64,000 nt of DNA from Vitellaria paradoxa (lineage: Eukaryota; Streptophyta; Magnoliopsida; Ericales; Sapotaceae): NCBI GenBank assembly GCA_019916065.1, contig CM034238.1:29623246-29687245 (forward strand). The letters run 5' to 3'. This document shows, piece by piece, positions 31,785-46,206 of this stretch. The stretch's first letter is position 1. Each line of letters starts with the position of its first letter. A model generated the notes under the pieces. The model made no database searches. It worked only from the letters and a program-made list of their open reading frames with translations, and had not been told where the DNA came from. Made by a program: the position numbers and the translations under genes.

Positions 31785-34700
31785 TGATCCTGAATTCCTT
31801 ATATTTTCCAAACTTTACTTATTTTAAAAAATTAAATTTCTCCAACATTTACTAACTTTTTCACACTTTTCAACAAAAATATCAAACACCCAACAATTCA
31901 AATTTTGTCTACTTTTATTTTTTGCCAAGAGTTGGAACAATTTTCCCAATTCTCCCCACACTAAAATCTCCAACTTCTCAAACTTCGTCAACTTTTATCA
32001 ACTTTTTCACACTTCAAAATTTCACCTTTCTTCTCTAATTTTCTCCAACTTTAATCAATTTTGTATATTTTTCAAAGAACACATCAAACACCCAACAATT
32101 CAAATTTTATCAACTTTTTTTTTACCAAAATTTGACACTCCAAACAGGCACTTAATTCACAAATAAGTCTCCCAAAAAAATGACCATTAATGAACTACAA
32201 GTCCTTACATTTTCCAAGCTTCACTTCTTTTGAAAAAAACAACATTCTCCGACTGTATCTAACTTTTTTCCAAATTGCCAATTTTATCCAACTTTTCCAC
32301 ACTTCAAGAAAACATCAAAAACCCATTGATCCAAAATTTGGCACTCCAAAAATTGGTGCTCAGTATGCATTTGGAATACCAAATGTGGCCAAAATCTCAA
32401 ACATTCTCCAAATATTTCCAATTTTTTTCACATACTAAAATCTCCAACTTTTTCTAAGTATCTAAATTTTTTTCCAAATTTTTTTTTTCAATTTTCACCA
32501 ACTCTTACCAATTTTATCACATTTCCAACTTTTACAGACTTTTTTCAATTTTCTCTAACATTTACCAACTTTTTCACATTTTTCAAGAAACACATCAAAC
32601 GCCAGACTATTCAAGTTTTATCTACTCTTTATTTTTTAGCCAAAATTTAATACTCCAAACAGGCACTTAATTCACAAACAATACTCCCACAAAAACAACC
32701 ATTAATGAACTTTGGATCCTTACATTTTCCGAACTTTACTTATTTTGAAAAAAAGAAAAAGGGGCCTAATGTGTTTGGAATACAAAATTTGGCCAAATTC
32801 TCATACGTCCTCCAAAATTTTCCAATTTTCTCAACACTAAAATCTCTAACTTTTACCAACTTCTCAAAATTTCTCCAACTTTTACTAATTTTTCACATAT
32901 TTCAAGGAATACATCAAACACACAACAATCCAAATTTGATCAACTTTTTGTTTTCCAACCAAAATTTTATTGATTTTTTTTTGGCCAAAATTTGGCACTA
33001 CAAACGGGTGGTTAATTCACAAACAAGTCTCACACAAAAACAACCATTAACGAACTATGGGTCCTTACAATTTCCAGATTTTACTTATTTTGAAAAAACA
33101 ACTGATTGTAAGGTAAAATGTACAATTTAATGTCCTAAATGAGTATTGTTAATCCACCTTATACTAATAAATGAATTGAATTGATAAATATTAGTGTACG
33201 AAGATTTTGAACTTGCTTTGCAAGAAATGGAACTAATGAATTATGAAAAAAAGCAAAAGCAAGCACAAGGATCAAAGGTGGTCCGGACAGCTGTTTGGCA
33301 AACAGCTGTGTGCACAACAGAGCTGCTGAAGATTTGAGAAGCTGAAATTTTCTAAGTGTTTGATGCCGTCTAGAAAGCCTGACAGCAATTTCAATTTTGT
33401 AATTAGAAGGTATTTTTATACTTAAACATGTTTAGCTCTAAATATAAATAGCAAGAGTTAGTGCTGAGAGAGGAGTCAATTGACATATTACATTTCATAC
33501 ATAGTTGAGAGAGATTGGTAGAGAGAGAAAATAGATCTAGTTTGTTTTCTTAGAAAATTCTACTTTCCTTTTCAATTTTGTTGTGAACAATGTTTGCATT
33601 CAATACGAGTTCTTCATCAATTATGAAAGAGTAGTTTCCTTTCTTGGATTCAAATCAAGGATGATAGTTGATCTCCACCGATTTTCAAGGTAACTTGTTC
33701 TTCAAGTTTACATCTATGATCCTCATGGGACAATTGATGATGTCTTCCACAAAAACAACTATTAATAAACCATGGATCCTTACATTTTCCGATCTTTACC
33801 CATTTTGAATAAACAACTTTCACCAACTCTTTTCAAAATTTTCCAACCATTTCACAAATTTTGGCGAAAACAACAAACACCCAATAATAAAAAATCTGAC
33901 AATTTTTTTTCCTTTTTTGCTAAGATTTGGAACTCTAAAGAGGTGCAAAGTTTTCATTGGGAATATAAAATTTGTCCAAAATCTCAAACTATCTCCAAAT
34001 TTTTCCAATTTTCGCCACACACTAAAATCTCCAACTTTTTCCTACTTCTCAAAGTTAGTCAAACTTCTACCAACTTTTCACACTTTCAAATTCTACCTGT
34101 TTTCACCAATTTTCTCCAACTTCTATCAATTTTTTCAAAATTTTCAAGGAACACATCAAGCACCCAACAATCCAAATTTTTTCAAATTTTCGTCTTTCTG
34201 CCAAAATTTTGCACTCCAAATAAGCGCTTACTTCATAAACAAGTCTCCCACAAAAACAACCATTAACAAACTATGGGTCCTTACATTTTATAAATTTTAC
34301 TTATTCTGAAAAAACAACCTTCTCCAAAGTTATCTAACTTTTTCAAAATTTTTCCAACTTCATCTAACTTTTTCACATTTTTCAAGAAAAACATCAAACA
34401 CCCAACAATCCAAAATTTGCCAACTTTTCGTTTTTGCCAAACGTTAAAACTCCAAAGAGATGCCTAGTGTGTGTTAGGATTATCAAATTACGCCAAAATC
34501 TCCAAGTATCTCCAATTTTTTGTAATTTTCTCCACACTAAAATCTCTTGTGCATGTTAGGATAACCAAAGTAGTCCAAAATCTCCAAATTTATTTCAAAT
34601 TTTTCCACACGCTAAAATCTCACAAACTATACCCAAATTTTTTCAAAATTTCTCCAACTTTTTCCATTTTCTCCAACTCTTACCAACTTTTTCACTATCA

Positions 34701-35049
34701 ACTTTTTACATGCTTTCTACAATTTTTACCAACCTTTTCACACTTTTCACGGAACACTCAAAACACCCAACAATTCAAATTCCGTCAAAATTTGGCACAC
34801 CAAACAGTACCTTAATTCACAAATAAGTCTTCCACAAAAACAATCATTAATGAAATAAGAATCCTTACATTTTGCAATCTTTGCCTATTTTGAATAAACA
34901 ACTTTCTTCAAGTTTTTTTAAAACTTAAACAAAATTTTCACACTATTCGACGAAAATATCAAACACCTAACAATTCAGTATTTGCCGAATTTTTATTTTT
35001 GCCAACATTTGGAACTCTAAACAGGTGCTTAGTTTGTGTTCGGAATAAC
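31785..35049. repeat. Degenerate 0.5-kb satellite block, A2
   Basis: Copy of 11745-15012 with the same monomer landmarks and the same insertion (33103-33741). It ends at ggaataac (35049) where the filler starts. The plus-strand frames here differ from those in A1 because of single-base length changes in T and A runs, which confirms that they are not under coding constraint. Confidence 0.9.
33103..33741 (+). mobile_element. Insertion in the satellite, possible solo LTR (A2)
   Basis: Copy of 13068-13705. It has ggtatttttatac where copy 1 has one T fewer, so the long minus-strand frame of copy 1 is broken here. Confidence 0.45.
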
Positions 35050-35660
35050 CAAGAAAACCCTAGCCTAGCATTACTAAAACATGAACAAAGCATTTCGAAA
35101 AGAAAAACATCTTCATCATGCAACAGAATATGAAAACGAAATAGATTAAAAAGGTTTAAGACAATTTCGAAAGCAAATTAATCCAAACTAAGTCTACGAA
35201 ATACTACGAAGTGAACATAGAAGATAAAGCACGAAGAACATGAAATTCTGATTAAAACAAATTAACAAATAGAACTTACACGTAAATCTTATTGCGAAGA
35301 CGAAATTAAGCTTGAACAATCCAATCCAAAGCGAAATCGAAATCGTAACCCTAATCTAAACTAAACTAAGAAAAAGAGAAAAAGTGCATACGGTTTCGAC
35401 CCCTCCTACATCAGATTTTTAACCTTTTATATCAACGTATATTACGAGGGCATAAAGGTAAAAATATAGCTCAAACTTATTCTAAACTTGTGCTGGAAGA
35501 GTCCTCATGGGTGCCCATGGCTGAGGTGGGGCGCCCATGGTACAAGTGTTTGATGAAGTCCTCAAAGAGATAGCCAAAAACAGCAGTTAGAAATCTCTCT
35601 CTGTGGGCGCCCACCTGATGAAGAGTGGGGCGCCCAAGGGTCCTCAGGGGCGCCCATGGG
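35050..35660. repeat. 611-bp junction filler f, copy 2
   Basis: Same length and junctions as 15013-15623. The sharing of this filler by both internal joints shows that one joint was made once and then copied. Confidence 0.9.
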
Positions 35661-35719
35661 TTAATTTTGTCAAAAAGAATATCTTCTCATTCTTATCATC
35701 AATCGACTGTGAACTAATT
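35661..35719 (+). repeat. 59-bp block x, between filler and B2
   Basis: Identical to 8716-8774 and 15624-15682. Confidence 0.95.
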
Positions 35720-37461
35720 TTCATCCCTATTAATAAAAAAATACCTAATAACTACGTATTCCTGCTTAATCCATACCCTTGTAAAAATTTTCAATTGTGT
35801 AAAGTTGATGATCAAATTTTCTATTGATGCGGCATTTGACTTTGAGAGGGGAGACAATTAGGGGGTTTAGAGCTCATTCATAACAGGTCTTATCTTATTC
35901 TATTTCTTGTCATTTTGGTCGTTTCTTTATGAGCATATCGATAGATCTATATATATATATTAAATTAAAAAAATACTTGCTTCATAACCATCAACAAGAA
36001 TTTATTTAATTAGGCAACAAGTTTAAGATGTCAATGTTGATACCTGAATAATGGAATGCTCTAGCAAGTTCATTGTACAAGTTGCTCTTACTGTTAGTTT
36101 TGAAATCTAAGGCCCAAAAACGTTGGAGAGAGGATTCCTTGGCAAACAAAACACTGCAAAATCAACCTGTGCTATGATATATAATTATATCCATTCCTAA
36201 ATATTATTATGTGTAATATATATGCACAATTTATTTGTAATAGAAATGCCAAAATTTTGGGCTAACGTCCAATAATATAAAAATATAATGACAAAATCTA
36301 ATAAAATTAAAGTAATTTCTTAAAATTTGAGACCCATGCCCTTGCCTTCACAATTTACTTATTCTTAGTCATTCACATAGGCAACAATTAAAATTACCTA
36401 AGCTTAAGTATATATTATATCAGTTTATGCTTAATTAAGAAATTTTGAATTTTTATTTTATCTATATATTTCCTAATTCTACTTGGTAAGATTGTAGATT
36501 TATCAATTATATCATACATTGTTCATTTATTTGTGTAAAGCGACGACTTAAAAATTTTTCATCTTTAATCAATTTAAATTCTTAACTTTTTATTTCCCTA
36601 ATTTCCCATTTCACTTAGCATCACAAGATAAATTCATAATATTTATATAACATAAATAACATCTCCTCCCTTACCTTATTCAATGTGTTATGTGGCCAAG
36701 GCACGTACAAAGTGCACGTGCTTATTCTTATAAATTGAGATAGAATTTTATAAATAATTCAATAAATTTAAACGGAATGTTATTCCTACATTTAAAATAA
36801 AAATGTCCTCAAAAGGATAACAATAAATTTTTGTTCAAAAAAATAATAAATTTGAAAAATGAACAAATAATAGTCAGCTTACGAATTTATTATTTCCTAA
36901 GTAATGGTAAACAAATAACAGGTAGCTTACGAATCTATTATTTCCTAAGTAATGGTAATGCAAAATCTAAAATTATGTAGGACTTGTAGCAAGTACCCAA
37001 ATAAATTAAAATAAAGAAAGGACAATTAATGGGCAATGCTATTCTAGTAGAAAATATTCTATCAAGCACGTGTAGAGATCACAATATCTTTCCTACAAAT
37101 GATTAGTAATGCCTTCTTTTCCTACAAGTGCAAAGAGAACATAACTATATGAAGTTTAACGTGTAAAAATATTAAATGCACACGAAATAGAAGTTTAATG
37201 TGTAATTACATTTTCTAGAATTTCAAGAGTAGCCTTCGGGTTAATCTCCGGGGAGGAAAGCAATTGGGTGAGAAGTCTGTACAAGATTTGGTGGTTCTTC
37301 ATTCACTGAAAGTCCCTGAAGAATCACTAAAACCTAAGGAAGGGAAATCAAGAACATTATTCAACAAAAATTGAGCCCTCATTATGTAGTTACTTTCAGA
37401 AGGAATGGATTGATCCATCGTGAAAAATTAGAAAAGGCTCAACCTTATATGCACAACAAGT
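35720..37461. other. AT-rich start of B2
   Basis: Equivalent of 15683-17425, including the 48-bp tandem duplication (about 36863-36958) and the coding-like relic (about 37221-37495). One A more in the run near 35732, and an AT run 2 bp shorter near 35948. Confidence 0.6.
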
Positions 37462-40400
37462 GTTATTGCCAAGTTTCTTCGTATCATTTTTAAACTTCGG
37501 CTTAGGTAAAAATTTATCACTCCACTATCTTGAGATCAACAGCATAATTAAGAATGGTAGTAAAATCAAAGAAAAATATCAGCTTAGATACCACAATAAT
37601 AAGTAATAAATAAATAAATAAATAACTGTAGGAGCTTAATTGTGTAGATACTAGGTTGAAGGGCTAAATCATATATATATGAGGTTTTCAAGCAAAAAAG
37701 GCTTTTGCTCCTAAAAATAACAGCTAGTAACTATAAATGTAGAACATTTAATTGTAGACTTTACCCACTAAAAAAAATAGCCAATAACTCCAAAAACTCT
37801 TTTGTAGAAAAATTTAATAAAATACAATTTTGTTGTGCAAATAAATAAGTTCAAAACACTTTCAATCTACTACCTCAAAAAATTGCTTTCAATCACCCAA
37901 AACTAAAGTAACCTATAAATAAGAACTCAAATGAACAAATGTTTAAAGGTATAAGATAGGCGATGCAATTGATTAACTCAAATTAAAAGATAAAAATCAA
38001 TTAATAAAATCAAAATAATAAAAATGAAACCCACTTTAAAATTCTGCAAAGAAAAACCAAAAAAAAAAAAAACAAAACAAAAAAAAGAAAAAAGAAAAGA
38101 TGAGTGTAAGATGGGTATAAATTAAATGGTATAAAAATGAATGTATGAAGCATGAAATCCAGCAATCCCTCCCACGTCACACAATTTACGATGCTTGGAC
38201 AGTAACAATGAACAAGTCAAATAAAACTAGTTGTATCAGTCATTTATACGGGCTTCCAACTTTGAATTCAAAACCACTAATTAGGTGGCGTGAATAAAGA
38301 TATACATATCTTTACAGGAGATCACAAATTCCACAGATTTTCTTTATATTTGTTTTTTGTAATATTTCAGTATGACACCAAATTTTACTAAGTGCTCAAA
38401 TTAATTAAGTTTTTTCTAATTTTTTCTTTTCTTTTCTTTTCTTTTTCTTTAGTGAGGGGAGACAAGAGAGTTAAATAAAGAGATTATTAAGAGGAAGCAC
38501 AAAAGGCCATGCTAATGATATTATTACCTGCAATTTCCCTCTATTTATAGATTACAGTTAATCGATTAAACAAATTGTGGAGTAAAATATACTTACTTAC
38601 CTCATTTTTTGCACCCTCTTCATTTTTATAACCTACTCTGAGGAAGGTATCATGAATTGTTGTTAGGTACATCCTTGCACGAGCATTTTGTTGACACTCC
38701 AATTTTGCCACCTCATTTAATAATTACAATATTTAATACTTTTAATTGAATGCTGCTCTACTGATTAATTTTCCTTAATTATAGGATATGTCAAGTACCA
38801 GAATTCAACAAAAAGCAAACAATTAGCAAAATACCGGTTATACCCCTAGAGTTAGGGAGAAACCAAGCTAATGACCTTAATCAAGGCAGAAGGTCACCAG
38901 ACTGCACAGGCATGTCCAAGACACCAAATTGAAGATCCTAACATCAATAGAAGAGGTAAAATCTAGAATCAAGGGTCAATTTAGTCTAGAAATCAAGAAC
39001 GGCCTCTACCGACGCACTTAAAGGCCAGTATCAACCAGAATGCCAGATCAAGCCAAAAGTAGGCAAGAAGATACTCAATATCCCAAGACATTCCAAAAAA
39101 CATAGAACATAGCTCAGAATAGCTAAAATGCCAGTCCAGAGGTTATCTGAGCTTCGCCAACTCAGAAGAGCTCCTACTGACGAGAAAAAAAACTAATGGC
39201 ACTCTAGACACAATTTAAGCATCCAACCAAAGTTAGAATTTTCCTCAAATTGCACAAAAATGTTGAAGGATCATTCCTTGAGTTAATGGCATAGCTAAGG
39301 CTAGTTAAGTCAAACCTTAAAAGGTCCCTTTGTAATTTCCTTTGCAAAATTTGTCAAATTTTTATAAATTCATAAAGGTGCCCCAAAGTCTTGCGGATGG
39401 CATTTTTGAACTCCTTATACCCAAACAGGTAGGGTAGTCATCCTGGTGGTGCCTCTAGGGGTTTGGCAAAAGATTTGGCTGATCCCTTCTCCGTTTCTAC
39501 CCATTTCGGAGTAACAATTTTCAAATAGATATAACTTAGTCCTAGAGAATCCAAATTGAATCAAATTTTGGCCTAATTGGTTTAATTCTCTCCAAAAAGT
39601 GCCTCGGAGGTTTCGAAAGCTCCTGAAAATTGGACCAAAGGTATTAGAATGGCTCGAACTTGTCCTATTTTGGCCTGGCCACGAAACACGTTGCCAAATA
39701 GCCATTTGGCAAACTTTTTTTTTTTGCTTATTTTGACTTGCAAGAAGCTTCACCCAACTTGTTATGCAATCATAGTTGCTCATGGTGCTGTGCAGACATG
39801 TTCTTCCATCCTATTAAGTAGAAAGGGCTGCTAGATGGCCTTGATAAAGATTGTTGCCCATTTCATCGGGTAAACTTGTTCGCCCAACAAAATGGGAAAT
39901 GTTCGTCGCTTTTTTGAATAGACAAAATGTTTTGTTTGGCCAAAAGGCCTATATAAGAAGGCCTCCCCTTCTTTATTTCATTCATCCCACACTTGGCGCT
40001 TAGAACTCTCAAGTCCAAAGTTTCTCTCTCGAGAAAATTTTTATTTGATTGTTCAATTCAATTTATTTGTATGATTAAGATAACACAAGTTTGGACTGGA
40101 CCTGACACATGATATTAACTGGATTTACCTAAGACAAATTTTACAAAATTTCAAACATTATGCATATGACATGCCTTCCTTGAGTTATGGGCTAAGCACT
40201 AACTATTTCTCTCTAGTCTGGAGCGAAGCTCCTTTCCACAGTTATGCGCTTGGCGTTAACTATTTTTCTAAATAGAGCTACGTAGACCTGATCCCTTCAC
40301 AGCGTACAGAGGCAGCTTAAGCAGAAGGCTTGAGTCTAGTCATTATAGTATGGGGTGCTACCTTAAAACTAGGATCCTTTCCCTGGTTAAATGTAAGGCA

Positions 40401-40540
40401 TTAATGCTCTCTTCTCTAGAGTAAGGCCCCTTTTTCTAGTTATACGCTAGATGCTAACTTTCGTTCTTGTTTGGAGTGAGGCTTCTTCCTTTAGTTAACT
40501 ATTTCCTAGTTATGCGCTAAGTGCTAACTATCCTTTCCTA
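37462..40540 (+). repeat. Nested duplication unit D1 (B2)
   Basis: Copy of 17426-20504 with the LTR-like sequence at 38789-40171 and the same GTTAT joint at 40541. Confidence 0.9.
38789..40171 (+). mobile_element. LTR-like sequence in D1 (B2)
   Basis: Copy of 18753-20135: TGTCA/TGACA ends and the tatataag promoter-like site are kept. Confidence 0.5.
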
Positions 40541-41844
40541 GTTATTGCCAGGTTTCTCCCTATCATTTTTAAACTTCGGCTTAGGTAAAAATTTATCACT
40601 CCGCTATCTTAAGATCAACAGCATAATTAAGAATGATAGTAAAATCAAAGAAAAATATCAGCTTAGATACCACAATAATAAGTAATAAAAATAAATAAAT
40701 AACTGTGGGATTTGATTGTGTAGATACTAGGTTGAAGGGTTAAATCATATATATCTGAGGTTTCTAAGCAAAAAATAGCCTCTGCTCCTAAAAATAACAG
40801 CTAGTAACTATAAATGTAGAACATTTAATTGTAGACTTTACCCACTAAAAAAAGTAGCTAGTAACTCCAAAAACTTTTTGTAGAAAAATTTGATAAAATA
40901 CAATTTTGTTGTGCAAATAAATAAGTTCAAAACACTTTCAATCTACTACCTCAAAAAATTGCTTTCCATTACCCAAACCTAAAGTAACCTATAAATAAGA
41001 ACTCAAATGAACAAATGTTTAAAGGTACAAGATAGGTGATGCAATTGATTAACTCAAATTAAAAAATAAAAATCAATTAATAAAATCACAATAGTAAAAA
41101 TGAAACACACCTCAGAATTCTGCAAAGAAGAACCTAAAAAGAAAAAAAAAAGGAAAAAGATGAGTGTAAGATGGGTATAAATTAAATGGTATAAAAATGA
41201 ATATATGAAGCATGGAATCCAATAATCCCTCCCACGTCACAAAATTTGCAATGCTTCGAGAGTAATAATGAACAAGTCAAATAAAACTAGTTGTATTAGT
41301 CATTTATATGGGCTTCCAACTTTGAATTCAAAACTACTAATTAGGTGGCGTGTATAATGATATATGTATCTTTACTAGAGATCACAAATTCCACAGATTT
41401 TCTTTATATTTGTTTTTGGCAATATTTCAGTATGACACCAAATTTTACTAAGTGCTCAAATTAATTAAGTTTTTATGATTTTTTCTTTTCTTTTATTTTC
41501 TTTTTTGGGGGGGGGAGACAAGAGAGATAAATAAAGAGATTATTAAGAGGAAGCACAAAAGGCCATGCTAATGATATTATTACCTGCAATTCCCCTCAAT
41601 TTATAGATTACTGTTAATCGATTAAACAAATTGTGGAGTAAAATATATTTGCTTACCTCATTTTCTGCACTCTTTTCATTTTTATAACCTGTTCTGAGGA
41701 AGATATCACGAACTGCTGTCAAGTCCATCATTGCACAAGCATTTTGTTGACATTCCAATTTTGCCCCCTCATTTAATAATTACAATATTTAATACTTTTA
41801 ATTGAATGGTGCTCTACCGATTAACTTTCCTTAATTATAGGATA

Positions 41845-43296
41845 TGTCAAGTGCCAGAATTCAACAAAAAGCAAACAATTAGCAAAATACTGGTTATACC
41901 CCTAGAGCTAGGGAGAAACCAAGCTAATGACCTCGATCAAGGTAGAAGGTCACCAGACTGCACAGGTATGTCCAAGACACCAAACTGAAGATCCCAACAT
42001 TAATAGAAGAGGCAAAATCCAGAATCAAGGGTCAATTTAGTCTAGAAATCAAGAACGACCTCAACCGACGCACTTAAAGGCCAGTATCAACCAGAATACC
42101 CAGATTAAGCCAAAAATAGGCAATAAGATACGTAATATCCTAAGACATTCCAAAAAAACATAGAACATAGATCAGAACAGCCAAAATGCCGTTCCAGAGG
42201 TTATCCAAGCTTTGCCAACTCAGAATAGCTCTTACTGACGAGAAAAAACTAATGGCACTCTAGACACAATTTAAGCTTCCAGTCAAAGTTAGAATTATCC
42301 TTAAATTGCATAAAAATGTTGAAGGATCATTCGTTGAGTTAATGGCATAGCTAAGTCAAGTTAAGTCAAACCTTAAAAGGTCCCTCTATAGCTTTCTTTG
42401 CAAAATTTGTCAAATTTTCATAAATTCATAAAAGTATCCCAAAGTCTTGGGGATGGCATTTTTGGACTCCTTATACCCAAAAAAGGTCGGGTAGTCATCC
42501 TAGTGGTGCCTCCAGGGGTTAGGCAAAAGATTTGGCTGATCCATTCTCCATTTTTACTCAATTTGGAGTAGCAATTTTCAAATAGATATAACTTGGTCCT
42601 AGAGAGTCCAAATTGAATCAAATTTTGACCTAATTGGTTTAATTCTCTCCAAAAAGTGCCTGGAAGGTTCTGAAAGCTCTTGAAAACTGGACTAAAGGTC
42701 TTAGAATGGCTCGAACTTGTCCTATTTTGGCCTGGCCAAGAAACACTTTGCCAAATAGCCATTTGGAAAGCTTTTTTTTTTTTTTTTTCCTATTTTGACT
42801 TGCAAGAAGCTTCACCTAGCTTGTTATGCAATCATAGCCATTCGTGGTGTTGTGCAGGCATGTTCGCCTATTCTCTTAAGTAGAAAGGGTTGCTAGAAGG
42901 CATTGGTAAAGATTGTCGCCCATTTTATCAAGCAAACTTGTTCGCCCATTTTATCGAGCAAACTTGCTCGCCCAACAAAATGGGCAATGTTTGTCAATTT
43001 TTTTGATTGGGCAAAAGGTTTTGTTTGGCCAAAAGGCCTGTATAAGGAGGCCTTCCCTTCCTCATTTCATTCATCCCACACTTGGCGCTTAGAGCTCTCA
43101 AGTCCAAAGTTTCTCTCTCTAGAAAAAGCTTTCATCGGTAAAATTCTCTCTCTATAGAAAATTTTTTATTTGATTGTTCAATTCAATTTATTTGTATGAT
43201 TAAGATAACTCAAGTTTGGACTGGACCTAAAACATGATATTGACTGAATTTACTTGAGATAAATTTTACAAAATTTCAAACATTATGCATATGACA
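41845..43296 (+). mobile_element. LTR-like sequence in D2 (B2)
   Basis: Copy of 21812-23262, 1 bp longer through a T run. Same termini. Confidence 0.5.
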
Positions 43297-44119
43297 TGCC
43301 CACTTCATACTAACATGTCATACCATGCCATAACATCATTCTGTCATACTATACTATATTATAATACCATGTTCACCATTTCATGCCAGGTCATAACATC
43401 AAATTACCATACTAAGTCATACTAAACATCATTCCCACCATGCTATGTCATCTCTACCATTCTGTACCATGTCATTGTCATCATATATCACGCTAACATA
43501 CCATATTGCCAAGCTATGCGATGCTATATCATGCCTTGACCATGCTATGCCATGCCAGCATGTTATATTATCATGTTATTCTATGCTACCATGCTCAATC
43601 ACCATCCCACATCATGATATAACATATTAGGACATCATTTACCATGTTAGCACGTGCTTTGACATGCTATACGCCATGTTTTGACACATCGACGCATGCC
43701 TTGACATGCTAGAACACATTCAAACATACAAACATATACCTAGTAGGGCTAACACAAATTTGGAAATCAAATACTTATCAATCCAGAGCATTCACTTGAG
43801 TGAGCAAGGCTTTAGAGACTGAGAATGACCAAGGATTGGCTAAGCTGATGATTTCTAAGTCATGATTCCTTTAGACATATCTGACATGCATCCTTGAACT
43901 GTCATCACTGTTAGAATATAAGTTGTCATTACATTTAATATGTCCATGACATACTAGAACATAGAAACTGCGCCACTCATGTAATATTAGGATCCTAGGC
44001 TTTTCACATAGACTTGATCATCATCATTAGGAACTGAGCTCTTGATTTATGTTGAGTTTGTTTCCTAAATGATAATACTCATTTACATGAGCAAGGCACA
44101 CCTTGGGACTTTGAGCTCC
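43297..44119. repeat. CATG-rich tract and spacer (B2)
   Basis: Copy of 23263-24085 with two substitutions seen by eye (near 43448 and 43669). Confidence 0.7.
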
Positions 44120-45174
44120 TCATTGGAGTGAGGCTCCCTCCTCCAGTTATGGGCTAAGCGCTAACTGTTTCTCTTTAGTCTGGAGCGAAGCTCCTTTCCA
44201 AAGTTATGCGTTAGGCGTTAACTTTTTTTCTAAATAGAGCTACGTAAACCTAATCCCTTCACAGCGTACAGAGGCAGCTTAAGCAGAAGGCTTGAGTCTA
44301 GTCATTATAGTATGAGGTGCTACCTTAAAACTAGGATCCTTTCCCTGGTTAAATGTAAGGCATTAACGCTCTCTTCTCTAGAGTAAGGCTCTCTTTTCTA
44401 GTTATACGCTAGATGCTAACTTTCGTTCTTGTTTGGAGTGAGGCTTCTTCATTTAGTTAACTATTTCCTAGTTATGTGCTAAGTGCTATCTATCCTTTCC
44501 CAATGGAGCAAGTCTCTTTTCCTCTGGTTATGCGCTAGGCATTAACTATTCTCTCTCATCTGGGGCTGGGCTCCATTTCCCAGTTAAGAACAAAGTGCTA
44601 ACTGTCTTTTATCATCCAAAGCGAAGCTCTCTTCCTAAGTTATGCGCAAGGTGCTAACTTTCATTTTAGTCTTAGAGCTACGTAGACCTAATTCCTTAAC
44701 AGGATACATATGTAGCTCGGTAGAAGGCTTGAGTCCGGTCACCATAACGCGAGCTACTACCTTAGAACTAGAAAACCTTTTCTTGGTTAAACACAAGGCA
44801 TTAACCATCTCTTATTTAGAGCAAGGTTCCATTTTCTAGTTATGTATAAGGTGCTAACTATCCTTCTTATTTGGCGTGAGGCTCCTTTCTCTAGTCAACC
44901 ATTTCCTAGTTATGTGCTAAGCACTAACTATCCTTTCCCCAGTAGAGCAACGCTCCTTTCCACCAATTATACGCTAGGCGCCAACTGTTCTTTATCAAAT
45001 GGAGCAAGGCTTCATTCTCCAGTTATGCGTTAAGTGCTAATTGTCTCTTACTCTTTGAATTTGGGTTCCTCTTCCAATTAAACATAAGGTGCTAATTGTC
45101 TTTTATCAACCGAAGCGAAGCTCTCTTCCTAAGTTATGCAGGAGGCGCTAACTTTTATTTTAGTTTTTAAAGTT
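44120..45174 (+). repeat. 56-bp minisatellite (B2)
   Basis: Copy of 24086-25140. One substitution noted (agtcttagag near 44670 against agtcttggag in copy 1). Unit number is unchanged, so the minisatellite has not slipped since the amplification. Confidence 0.85.
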
Positions 45175-45373
45175 AGTCTCTAATAGTATAAAAATGATTA
45201 CTCCTAATCTATTTCTAGAGTTGAGCACTTTCTTTCCCTCATCCCATGTCTGGAGCATGGTTTCGTCACACACAGCACTGACCTTATTGTTCTTACATTG
45301 TTCCACTTACTGAGGGCCAACCTTAGGAGCCTCAGGATTTTTTTCCTATTGAACCACATTTGTATTTGAGCCT

Positions 45374-46045
45374 ATAGGCATTGAGTAGGATCATCAACCC
45401 AATCATATTGGGGATGATGTTTGGAATGAGCCTCTTTGTCATTTCTTTGTTGACCTTCCTGTTCAAGAGACTTTTGTATACTTATAGTCCTTTTTTACTA
45501 TTGAGCCTGATGCTCAACCTACCCTAACTACCTTAGACCCCATTGGGAGTCTTTTGATTCCAACTGGGCATTTGAATGTCACATGGCTCGAGGAGCACAT
45601 CGTTGAGTTGATTGACCTTAGTTCACTTCACTACACACCAGAGTTTGAGAGTGATGCACACCTCTCACCTCTTGACTTAACCCCACCTAAGACTCTTAGT
45701 ATGGGGATTGTGAGTGACTACCATGCGATTGACCATCATTGGGGGGAGGTAGTAGACACGAGGCAAGCTTGCATAGACTTTTTGGGGGCCGAGATATCAT
45801 TAGAGCGTACCATTTCTGCATCCGTATAATTCTTAGGTATTGAGAGATTAATTGAACCCGCCATGTCTATATCCATACATGCATCATGGCCATATTTAAG
45901 ATTTTATGAACCTCACAAGGCCTTCTTTCCTGAGGCATGTTTTACACTCGAGAAGTGTCCACCTTTGGTATTTCATGGGGCTGAAGCGAACATTTTATTT
46001 CTTAAACTATTTATGGACGCATGGGATAGAGAGGGTGTTGGATAA
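45374..46045 (+). pseudogene. Broken unrecognised reading frame (B2)
   Basis: Copy of 25340-26011 with the same two internal stops and no difference that I could see. The family remains unrecognised. Confidence 0.4.
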
Positions 46046-46206
46046 CCTTCTTCTTCATTTCATTTGTACATAGTAGATTAGATTTTTCTTTTTCTTATTT
46101 TCTTATTTATTTTTAGTTTGATTTTATTCTCTTATTTTATTTCCTTTTATTTTTATTTCTTCTTTTGTACTAACTTTTCTCGTCTTAATCTAACTATTCT
46201 TTCTCA

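Larger units (their letters stand above)
40541..44502 (+). repeat. Nested duplication unit D2 (B2)
   Basis: Copy of 20505-24468. Its CATG tract differs at one base near 43448 (G in copy 1, C here), which alone opens a spurious frame at 43445-43630. Confidence 0.9.

Noticed and set aside
43445..43630. 61-codon frame in the CATG tract of copy 2
   Set aside because: Opened by one substitution absent from copy 1; low-complexity sequence.
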